Of a stretch of 15,167 nucleotides of DNA, positions 1 to 5,343 are shown in pieces. Made by a program: the position numbers and the translations under genes. Below the pieces are notes generated by a model, which saw only the letters and a list, made by a program, of their open reading frames with translations, did not search any database and had not been told where the DNA came from. Numbering within the stretch: the stretch's first letter is position 1; the number at the start of each line of letters is the position of its first letter. Location of the stretch: NCBI GenBank assembly GCA_004555535.1, contig SFHU01000066.1, positions 1-15,167 of the forward strand. Direction: 5' to 3'. This DNA comes from Clostridiales bacterium. Lineage in GTDB: Bacteria > Bacillota > Clostridia > Christensenellales > Aristaeellaceae.

Positions 1-1
1 G

Positions 2-193
2 CAGAAAGTTCTGTTCCGACTGAGCGAGATTTTCCATATCCCGGATTCTGAACTCGCGCCACATATCATTGATGCTTGTATCGAAGACTTGTACTACAAC
101 ATCAATTGCGTGTTTAATTACGCTTCTATTGATGACCGCATTCACTATACACTGGCCCGGTACGGTATCGCTATAGAGGACTATGCGTTATGA
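2..193 (+). CDS. 3' end of an unrecognised gene, cut by window edge
   Basis: Open reading frame entering from the left edge and ending at TGA 191-193, giving the last 63 residues of a protein. The end is mixed charged/aromatic (it finishes with ...GIAIEDYAL) with no membrane segment or catalytic motif I can identify. Its stop overlaps the ATG of the next gene (ATGA at 190-193), the arrangement of translationally coupled genes in a compact operon. Codons ending in A or T are much more frequent than in the genes after position 560, and the base composition is lower in GC, so it probably belongs to a mobile element or to other foreign DNA. I do not recognise the family. Confidence 0.6.
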   Translation, partial: QKVLFRLSEIFHIPDSELAPHIIDACIEDLYYNINCVFNYASIDDRIHYTLARYGIAIEDYAL

Positions 194-396
194 TGACTGA
201 GAGAGAACTCGCTGAAATGGCAGAGTTTTATGGTCAATATTTTGAGTGTATAACAGAAAGTTGTGAATTCTGCTATAACGGCATTTGTCGTTATCCGATG
301 ATATGTGAAAGACAGCCAGTCATTATCTATCCTATTTATCGTTCATGTCATGGAAGAACAACCAAAAAGCAGGAGGAATTCTATGGGAGCAATTGA
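190..396 (+). CDS. Small cysteine-rich protein, unknown function
   Basis: A 68-residue protein that overlaps the upstream stop codon by four bases. Two ATG codons follow each other (190 and 193); either could start it, with AGAGGA at about 175-180 as a modest ribosome binding site. Residues 19-39 contain five cysteines (C at about 19, 25, 28, 33 and 39), a spacing that could hold a metal or form disulfides, but it matches no zinc-finger class I can name. There is no signal peptide or membrane helix. Its 3' end overlaps the next gene's start by 14 bases. The tight packing and AT-richer codons match the neighbours on either side, not the chromosome to the right. Function unknown. Confidence 0.55.
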   Translation: MMTERELAEMAEFYGQYFECITESCEFCYNGICRYPMICERQPVIIYPIYRSCHGRTTKKQEEFYGSN

Positions 397-1534
397 TAAT
401 ACTCGACTCGAAAACGACATGATTGACACCATGTGGAGTTTCCTTCAGATGGGCGGGCTGAAAGCCAACTACCCGGCTCTCAAAGAGGCCTGCATGGAAC
501 TGCGTCAGATGATGACGCAGAAGACCGCCGGGCAGCGCAAAGACCGCCAGACGCACATGCTCACCGCGGGACGCCGCCGCCTCGAAGAACCCGTCAAAGC
601 TCTCCGGGCGCACATCCTCCATCACGCGCTCATCCCGGTGCACCCGCTCGCCGAAGAGGTTGAGGCCGCCCGCGTTGGCGGCATCCGGCGCGGCCTCGAT
701 GCGCAGGCTCAGGAAATCGTCCTCCCAGAGCGCGAGGCTTTCGAGCGTGACGTCGCTGATGCGCTTGTTGTCCAGGAAGCAGCCCTGCGCGTCCACATGC
801 CAGGTCTTGAGGAAGCCGAACTGCGTGGAAAGCTCCGACCACCAGGCCGGGGTCAGCTTGCCGCGGCGGCCGCCGCAGTCGCAGGGGGACGTCCAGACGC
901 CCAGCAGGCGCCCGTTGAGGGAGACGCTGATATCGCTCTTCCAGGGGTCCCTGTACATCGGGGCCTCGGAGCAGGCCTCAAAGGAGATCTCCAGCCAGTC
1001 GTAGAGCATGGCGGACTTGCGCGGCAGCGAGAAGCGGTATTCGAGCGCGCCCTGGCGCAGCCAGATGATCTGAGCGTCAAAGCGTCCGGTTCCGTAAAAC
1101 GCGGAGGGATCGTCCATCTCGCCGATGTAGTTGGTGTCCCCGGCGAGGCCGCAGGTCGGGCGGATGCCCGTGGCGGCGCTGTAGCCGCCGATGGGCATCT
1201 GCATGACGAGCATGCTCGTCTGCGATTCGCCGGCAGGCGCCAGCGTGACGGACAGCGTATCGATCCGGCGGCTGCACAGCTTCATGGCGCCGCGCGCGCC
1301 GGGCTGCGTCTCCGTGGTGATGATGCCAGTCTCCTCGAGCGTCTTGACGGCCAGCGCCGTCGTGGACATCGGGATATTGAGCGTCTGCGCCAGCTCGCCC
1401 ACGTTCATGCTGCGCTTGCCCAGCGCCTGCATGATCTGCAGCCGCACAGGCGAGGAAAGCGCATGGGCAACCCTCTGCAGCAGCTCCGGCTTGTCTACGC
1501 TCAGGTCAAGGTGTTTGCCCTGCAATTCTTCCAT
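332..1534 (-). CDS. ArsR-type winged-helix transcriptional regulator with sensor-like C-terminal domain, 3' end disrupted
   Basis: The protein is 400 residues as read. Residues ~12-85 form an ArsR/GntR-like winged helix (SSPVRLQIMQALGKRSMNVG, then NIPMSTTALAVKTLEETGI as recognition helix). Residues ~95-295 are a beta-rich domain with many aromatics (WKSDISVSLNGRLLGVWTSP), which in relatives often accompanies sugar-utilisation genes, although the ligand is unknown. Relatives I recall end soon after a GGLNLFG-like motif, found here at residues 289-295; the further ~100 residues are unlike the family and the last ~65 are simply the antisense of the left-edge gene. The true 3' end appears to have been replaced by a junction between about 480 and 650. 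Start: ATG with AGGGGG upstream and its own promoter. DNA binding would be expected to survive; the C-terminus is doubtful. Confidence 0.75.
   Translation of the reverse strand: MEELQGKHLDLSVDKPELLQRVAHALSSPVRLQIMQALGKRSMNVGELAQTLNIPMSTTALAVKTLEETGIITTETQPGARGAMKLCSRRIDTLSVTLAPAGESQTSMLVMQMPIGGYSAATGIRPTCGLAGDTNYIGEMDDPSAFYGTGRFDAQIIWLRQGALEYRFSLPRKSAMLYDWLEISFEACSEAPMYRDPWKSDISVSLNGRLLGVWTSPCDCGGRRGKLTPAWWSELSTQFGFLKTWHVDAQGCFLDNKRISDVTLESLALWEDDFLSLRIEAAPDAANAGGLNLFGERVHRDERVMEDVRPESFDGFFEAAASRGEHVRLAVFALPGGLLRHHLTQFHAGLFESRVVGFQPAHLKETPHGVNHVVFESSIINCSHRIPPAFWLFFHDMNDK
383..550 (+). pseudogene. 5' part of an unrecognised gene, fused into antisense DNA
   Basis: ATG at 383 is preceded by a strong AGGAGGA (about 371-377) at good spacing, so translation very likely starts here. 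The first ~50 residues (MGAIDNTRLENDMIDTMWSF onward) look like a genuine small soluble helical protein. After roughly residue 50 the frame has no natural stop; it runs open to 1624 only because it lies antisense to the GC-rich ArsR-type gene, and the residues become arginine/alanine-rich shadow sequence. I therefore read it as a gene whose 3' part is missing, with the break somewhere between about 480 and 650; the end given is approximate. It is the third gene of the left-edge operon. Family not recognised. Confidence 0.45.
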
Positions 1535-1568
1535 CCGGTTTCCCCCTTCAGCCTTCTGTCATGGAAAC

Positions 1569-1598
1569 AGTATAGCACAGATCGTCGAATCTTGTACA
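1569..1598 (-). promoter_or_regulatory. Sigma-A promoter of the ArsR-type gene
   Basis: Read on the minus strand: TGTACA (plus 1593-1598), an 18-base spacer, then TATACT (plus 1569-1574), about 35 bases before the start codon. The -10 differs from consensus at one base and the -35 at two. Confidence 0.65.
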
Positions 1599-1763
1599 GA
1601 ATGAATGAAAAATGGGCTGAATAAAAAAGAATTCTCCCGATTCACGCCCAAAACGCTTTCCTGCGCGCAAAGCGAAGAAGGGTCAAGGGATGAAATCCCT
1701 TGCGGGGTCCGGAGCAGCGCCCCGGGTCGGCAGCCCAACGTTTCCCCATCGCAAAGCGATCAG

Positions 1764-1788
1764 AAAAACAGTCTCATACGATTGAGAC
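1764..1788 (-). terminator. Minus-strand terminator-like hairpin
   Basis: On the minus strand GTCTCA-ATCGTA-TGAGAC (plus 1771-1788) is followed by TG and TTTTT (plus 1764-1768). It lies downstream of the minus-strand glycosyltransferase gene and of the stronger hairpin at 1823-1843, so it may be a back-up terminator. A related, longer structure in the opposite orientation is found at 14974-15020. Confidence 0.5.
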
Positions 1789-1816
1789 GGGTTTCCTGTG
1801 CAAAGCCGGAGCGCAA

Positions 1817-1843
1817 TCAAAAAAGGCGGCCATCGGCCGCCTT
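1817..1843 (-). terminator. Intrinsic terminator of the glycosyltransferase gene
   Basis: A perfect 9-bp stem AAGGCGGCC / GGCCGCCTT with a 3-base loop (1823-1843). Read on the minus strand it is followed by a run of T (plus 1819-1824), the classic rho-independent form. It is the first U-tract hairpin after the stop codon of the minus-strand GT4 gene. Confidence 0.75.
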
Positions 1844-1862
1844 CAGCTTGTCGACATAAGCG

Positions 1863-1890
1863 GATATTCCTGATCCGATATTCCTGATCC
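1863..1890. repeat. Two exact tandem copies of a 14-bp unit
   Basis: GATATTCCTGATCC occurs at 1863-1876 and again at 1877-1890 with no mismatch. It lies in non-coding DNA between a terminator and the GT4 stop codon. This is a short tandem duplication with no evident function. Confidence 0.85.
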
Positions 1891-1921
1891 AATGAAACTC
1901 TTCTTCAAGGAATCATTGAAT

Positions 1922-1950
1922 GTTTTCTCTCCCCTTCTGGGAGAGAAAAC
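1922..1950. repeat. 12-bp perfect inverted repeat
   Basis: GTTTTCTCTCCC and GGGAGAGAAAAC flank a five-base loop. Neither side has a U-tract directly after the stem, so it is a weak terminator at best. In the GT4 transcript it would form a stable 3'-UTR stem that could protect the message. Confidence 0.6.
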
Positions 1951-1988
1951 GCTTTTGTCAACGGTCTGAAGCGGCCTCGGCCGCCTGA

Positions 1989-3155
1989 TTATTTTTCCTT
2001 CTTCGCCTCAATCGCCTTGAGGTAGCATGCCTCGACGCGCTCGGCGAAGACCTCCGTGCCAAAGGGCCGGGCGTATCCGGGCGCGCGCTGCGCGATGGCG
2101 CGGCCCTCGTCCGAGAAGGCGCGAAGCAATCCGGCGAGGAGCGCCTCGTCGCTGTCCTGCGTCAGGATGCCGGAGACGCCGTCCTCGATGACGCCGTCCA
2201 GGCACTCGTCGTTGACGGCGCAGACACACAGGCCGGAGGCCATCGCCTCGACATAGGTCAGGCCCTGCGTCTCGGAGCGGGAGGCGCTGGCGAAGACGTC
2301 GCCGATCGCGTAATAGCGGTCGATCTCCTCCCAGGGCTTCGGGCCGGGGAGCGAGACGGCGTCCGCGACGCCCAGCTGCGCGGCCATTTCGCCCAGGTAT
2401 TCGCGCTGCGGCCCCTCGCCGACGATCACAAAGCGCACGTCGGGATGGCGCTCATGCAGCGCGGGGAAGACGCGCATCACGCGCTCCAGGTTCTTCTCCC
2501 GCGCGATGCGCCCGATGTTGAGCAGCACGCGCTCGCCCGGGCGCACGCCGCAGTCCGCGCGCGCCGCCTCGATCTCCTGCGCGCTGTGGCGCTCCGGAGC
2601 GAAGCGGGCGATGTCCATGCCGCTGGGGATGACGTCGATGGGCGTGGTCACGCCGTACTTATGCAGCAGGGAGAGGGTCTTCGCCGTCGGCGTGATGACC
2701 CGGTCAAACCGGTCGCACCACCACTGCGAATACTTGCGCGCGATCTTGCGCGCGGCCTCGTCGGCGACGCCATGGGTAATATAATAGGTATAGTCCTCCC
2801 AGACGGTGTGATAGGTGTGCACGAGCGCGCTGCCGTTGCTGTGGGCGACGTGGCGGCCGAACGCGCCCATGACGAACTCGCTGTTGGTGTGCACGACGTC
2901 GAAGTCGAGCTTGACCGCCTCCCAGCTCGTGATGGGCGTGGGGAAGGCGAAGTTGCGGTCCTTGAGCGCGACAAAGGGCGCGGAGGCGATGTAGTGGATG
3001 CCCTCGCGCTGGTTTTCCTCCCAGCCCTTGCACTTGGGCGCGAAGACGTGCACCTCATGCCCGCGGCGCGTCAGCTCGCGCTCCAGCGTCAGGCACGAGG
3101 TCGCCACGCCGTTGATCTCGGGGTAAAACGTATCGGTAAACAGGCCAATCTTCAT
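1989..3155 (-). CDS. GT4-family glycosyltransferase, likely diacylglycerol glucosyltransferase type
   Basis: A 388-residue GT-B fold enzyme that transfers a sugar from a nucleotide sugar to an acceptor with retention. The N-terminus MKIGLFTDTFYPEINGVATS and the following ERELTRRGHEVHVFAP are the acceptor-side signature of the Bacillota group that glycosylates diacylglycerol for membrane glycolipids and lipoteichoic acid anchors. Residues ~205-310 form the donor domain: GERVLLNIGRIAREKN, FVIVGEGP, and the E-x7-E motif SETQGLTYVEA (about E295 and E303) that contacts the nucleotide sugar. Length fits the family. The start is the ATG at 3153-3155 behind AAAGGAG; the reading frame continues upstream only by chance. 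It has its own promoter, diverges from the M14 operon, and ends at a strong terminator. The lipid acceptor is inferred from family resemblance; a different glycoconjugate is possible. Confidence 0.85.
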   Translation of the reverse strand: MKIGLFTDTFYPEINGVATSCLTLERELTRRGHEVHVFAPKCKGWEENQREGIHYIASAPFVALKDRNFAFPTPITSWEAVKLDFDVVHTNSEFVMGAFGRHVAHSNGSALVHTYHTVWEDYTYYITHGVADEAARKIARKYSQWWCDRFDRVITPTAKTLSLLHKYGVTTPIDVIPSGMDIARFAPERHSAQEIEAARADCGVRPGERVLLNIGRIAREKNLERVMRVFPALHERHPDVRFVIVGEGPQREYLGEMAAQLGVADAVSLPGPKPWEEIDRYYAIGDVFASASRSETQGLTYVEAMASGLCVCAVNDECLDGVIEDGVSGILTQDSDEALLAGLLRAFSDEGRAIAQRAPGYARPFGTEVFAERVEACYLKAIEAKKEK

Positions 3156-3239
3156 CGATGACTCTCCTTTGTCAGGTTGGACGGGCAGGCCCGGGGAGCG
3201 CCCGGCAGGGACTTCCTTATTTTCCCCGTGGATGAAAAC

Positions 3240-3268
3240 AGTATAGCATAATTCTCTTTTGCTTGCAA
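3240..3268 (-). promoter_or_regulatory. Promoter of the GT4 glycosyltransferase gene
   Basis: Read on the minus strand: TTGCAA (plus 3263-3268), 17 bases, TATACT (plus 3240-3245). The sequence around the -10 (GCTATACTGTTT) is nearly the same as that of the ArsR-type gene promoter. The -35 is palindromic and is shared with the plus-strand promoter. Confidence 0.7.
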
Positions 3269-3291
3269 ATCGCGCCGGTTTGTGATAGGAT
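3263..3291 (+). promoter_or_regulatory. Promoter of the M14/MATE/ABC operon
   Basis: TTGCAA (3263-3268), 17 bases, TAGGAT (3286-3291), with TGA directly before the -10 giving an extended -10 element that would compensate for the weak hexamer. The -35 is the same six bases used on the opposite strand. Predicted start of transcription is near 3298. Confidence 0.55.
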
Positions 3292-3307
3292 TTGAGGAGC
3301 AATACAG

Positions 3308-3331
3308 GGGAGAGGTGCATCTCCCTTTTTT
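3308..3331 (+). terminator. Leader terminator hairpin (possible attenuator) of the M14 operon
   Basis: GGGAGA-GGTGCA-TCTCCC (3308-3325) followed directly by TTTTTT (3326-3331), located between the predicted start site and the ribosome binding site AAGGTGAGG of the first gene. It has the full form of an intrinsic terminator. Only about ten bases of RNA precede it, so there is no room for a classical aptamer; a 5' protective stem or a protein-controlled attenuator are alternatives. Confidence 0.6.
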
Positions 3332-3348
3332 GAAGGTGAGGGACGAAT

Positions 3349-4317
3349 TTGGCGGTCATCAGGCAAATCACCACGGTGGCGAGCGTCGCCATGCCCATCG
3401 AGGAGAAATGGACCGTCCGCCGGTGCCGGTATATGCCCGGCGAGGGCGCGGCGGGCCGGGTGTGCATCGCGACGGGTATCCACGGAGACGAGATGATGGG
3501 CCAGCTCATCGCCTTCGGCGTCGTCTCCCGCATCATGGAGCAGCAGGAGCACCTGCACGGCATCGTCGACGTCTACCCGATGCTCAACCCGTTGGGCCTG
3601 GATATCGGCGAGCGCCTCGTCCCCGCCAGCACGCGGCTGGACATGAACCGCGCCTTCCCCGGTACGCCCGACGGCACGCCGCTGGAGAGCGTCTGCTACC
3701 AGCTCGTGCAGGACATGCGCGGCGCCGATCTCGTGCTCGACATCCACGCCAGCACGCAGAACAAGAGCGAGCTCTACGAGGTTCGCTTAAACGCCGCCAG
3801 CGCGGCGCAGCTCGCAGAGCAGGCGCGCGCGCTCTGTCCCGAGCTGATCTGGATCTACCCGGAGAAGACGGCCTACGAGGCCTCGCTGACCGGCGCGCTC
3901 TGCGGCCTGGGCACCCCCGCGATGATCCTGGAGGCGGACGAGCGGCGCAGAAAGCCGCAGGAGATCGCCGGCCGCGTCGTCGAGGGCATCTTCTGCAAGC
4001 TGCGCGAGATGGGGCTGTGGACGGGCAGCGCCGTGGAGCCGCCCCGCGCGCAGGAGGAGATCCCCACCATCCGCACGCAGGAGGACGTTCTGCGCGTGAC
4101 CTGCGAGCATCCGGGCGTCTACGTCCCGGAGGACTGCATCGGCGAGTGGGTGCAGGAGGGGCGCATCCTCGGGCGGATCATCGACGCGCTCGAGGGCGTC
4201 GTGCGCGAGGAGATCAAGGCGCCCTGCGCCGGGCTCGTCTTCAGCCAGCGCAGCTACTCCGCCGTCTATCCCGGCACGCTGATCGCGCGCCTGCTCAGGC
4301 GGCGGGGCGAGGCCTGA
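3349..4317 (+). CDS. Succinylglutamate desuccinylase/aspartoacylase (AstE/AspA) family zinc hydrolase
   Basis: A 322-residue M14-type zinc-dependent amidohydrolase; family members cleave the acyl-amide bond of N-acyl amino acids and similar compounds in the cytoplasm. Zinc ligands and active-site residues are all present: H45 and E48 in GIHGDE, the substrate-binding DMNRAFPG (98-105), H133 in LDIHAS, and the probable catalytic E195 in MILEADE. Residues ~235-320 form the small beta-barrel typical of the family (EEIKAPCAGLVFS). There is no signal peptide. A TTG start at 3349 is chosen because AAGGTGAGG lies seven bases or so before it; an ATG at 3391 has no comparable site. First gene of a four-gene operon; 49 bases before the next. 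Substrate unknown; assignment to true succinylglutamate catabolism is unlikely because no other ast gene is present. Confidence 0.85.
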   Translation: MAVIRQITTVASVAMPIEEKWTVRRCRYMPGEGAAGRVCIATGIHGDEMMGQLIAFGVVSRIMEQQEHLHGIVDVYPMLNPLGLDIGERLVPASTRLDMNRAFPGTPDGTPLESVCYQLVQDMRGADLVLDIHASTQNKSELYEVRLNAASAAQLAEQARALCPELIWIYPEKTAYEASLTGALCGLGTPAMILEADERRRKPQEIAGRVVEGIFCKLREMGLWTGSAVEPPRAQEEIPTIRTQEDVLRVTCEHPGVYVPEDCIGEWVQEGRILGRIIDALEGVVREEIKAPCAGLVFSQRSYSAVYPGTLIARLLRRRGEA

Positions 4318-4333
4318 GCGCTGAAAAACCGAA

Positions 4334-4353
4334 GGAGGGCATGAGTGCCCTCC
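4334..4353 (+). other. Intercistronic hairpin between the two M14-type genes
   Basis: GGAGGGCA-TGAG-TGCCCTCC is a perfect 8-bp stem with a four-base loop. There is no U-tract; the ribosome binding site GGGAGGAAGG of the next gene follows at once. It may set relative expression of the two genes by RNA processing or stability. Confidence 0.6.
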
Positions 4354-4366
4354 GGGAGGAAGGGCT

Positions 4367-5302
4367 ATGAAAAAGGACATTCTGTTCACCGTGCCGTCCT
4401 ATTTCCGCGACGACATGGATATTCTGGGCTATCGCTTCGGCAAGGGCGAGAAGAGCTGCGTCGTGCTGGGCGCGCTGCGCGGCGACGAGGTGCAGCAGCT
4501 CTACGTCTGCGCGCGGCTGGTCGCGTTTCTGCGCGAGGTCGAGCGCGACGGCGGCATCATGCCGGGCAAGAGCGTGATGGTCGTGCCCACGGCCATCGGC
4601 TTCTCGATGAACGCCGGCACCCGCCTCTGGGCGCCGGAGAACATGGACATCAACCGCCGCTTTCCGGGCGACGAGAACGGCTCGACAACCGAGCGCATCG
4701 CAGGCGCGCTCTTTGAGCGTCTGAAGGCGTATCACTACGGCGTGCAGCTGACCAGCTTCTACCAGCCGGGCTCCTTCATCCCTCACGTGCGCATGATGGA
4801 CACCGGGCGGCAGAATCCGGAGCTGGGCTGCGAGTTCGGCCTGCCCTACGTCTACGTGCGCACGCCGCGCAGCTACGACCAGACGACGCTCAACTACGTC
4901 TGGCAGCTCTCCGGCACGCAGGCGTATTCCCTCTACGCCGGCAAGACGCGCGAGATCGACGAAAACGCCGCCGACCAGACGCTGCGCGCGATCATCCGCT
5001 TCCTCAACGGGCGCGGCATCATCCGCAGCGAGACGACCCCCGGCCATACCGCCTCCATTATCACCAACGACGACATCGTGACGGTCTCCGCCTCCAGCGC
5101 GGGCCTCATGCGCCGCATCAAGTTCGCGGGCGCGCATGTGCGCCGGGGCGAGCAGCTCGCCTTCCTGATGAATCCCTGCGACGGCGCGGTGCGCGAGGTG
5201 CTCAAGACGCCCGTGACGGGCATGCTCTTCTTCGTACAGGACGGGCCGTTCATCTCCGAGCACAGCCCGGTCTTCCAGGTGCTCGTCAGCCAGAAGGGCT
5301 GA
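4367..5302 (+). CDS. AstE/AspA-family paralogue lacking zinc ligands (probable pseudoenzyme)
   Basis: A 311-residue paralogue of the preceding gene, same fold and similar length. The region equivalent to GxHGDE reads GALRGDE, so the first zinc ligand His is Arg38, while Glu41 remains. The third ligand region, DIHAS in the neighbour, reads YGVQLTS with Leu128 in the histidine position. The substrate-binding DINRRFPG (94-101) is kept intact, and the C-terminal barrel (VKTP-like VLKTPVTGMLFF) is present. A member that keeps the substrate pocket but loses metal should bind and not cut; it may be the regulatory or structural partner of the active neighbour. I recall similar GAxRGNE-type neighbours in other clostridial genomes, so the loss looks conserved, not recent. 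ATG at 4367 behind GGGAGGAAGG. Confidence 0.8.
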   Translation: MKKDILFTVPSYFRDDMDILGYRFGKGEKSCVVLGALRGDEVQQLYVCARLVAFLREVERDGGIMPGKSVMVVPTAIGFSMNAGTRLWAPENMDINRRFPGDENGSTTERIAGALFERLKAYHYGVQLTSFYQPGSFIPHVRMMDTGRQNPELGCEFGLPYVYVRTPRSYDQTTLNYVWQLSGTQAYSLYAGKTREIDENAADQTLRAIIRFLNGRGIIRSETTPGHTASIITNDDIVTVSASSAGLMRRIKFAGAHVRRGEQLAFLMNPCDGAVREVLKTPVTGMLFFVQDGPFISEHSPVFQVLVSQKG

Positions 5303-5343
5303 GCGCCCGGCGACAGCCGCCCGAGACGGCGGGGAAAGGGATT

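Larger units (their letters stand above)
1605..1988. other. Non-coding interval rich in hairpins
   Basis: No convincing gene lies between the ArsR-type promoter and the glycosyltransferase stop codon. The interval holds CAAGGGAT-GAA-ATCCCTTG (1684-1702) followed by a GGGG/CCCC pair (about 1704-1723), two minus-strand terminator-like hairpins, a 14-bp tandem repeat, a 12-bp perfect hairpin and a GCGGCCTCGGCCGC palindrome near 1971-1984. The last resembles the GGCCTCGGCCGC core of the ~95-bp repeat at the right of the window. Such stacked palindromes are typical of a REP-like intergenic region. Confidence 0.55.

Noticed and set aside
450..700. Insertion sequence end at the left junction
   Set aside because: No terminal inverted repeat, target duplication or transposase fragment could be seen.
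1605..1859. An 84-codon plus-strand open frame in the hairpin-rich interval
   Set aside because: No ribosome binding site, composition is dominated by palindromes and it runs through terminator structures.
3349..4317. Calling the first M14-type gene astE of the arginine succinyltransferase pathway
   Set aside because: No other ast gene is present, and the family includes many enzymes with other acyl-amino-acid substrates.
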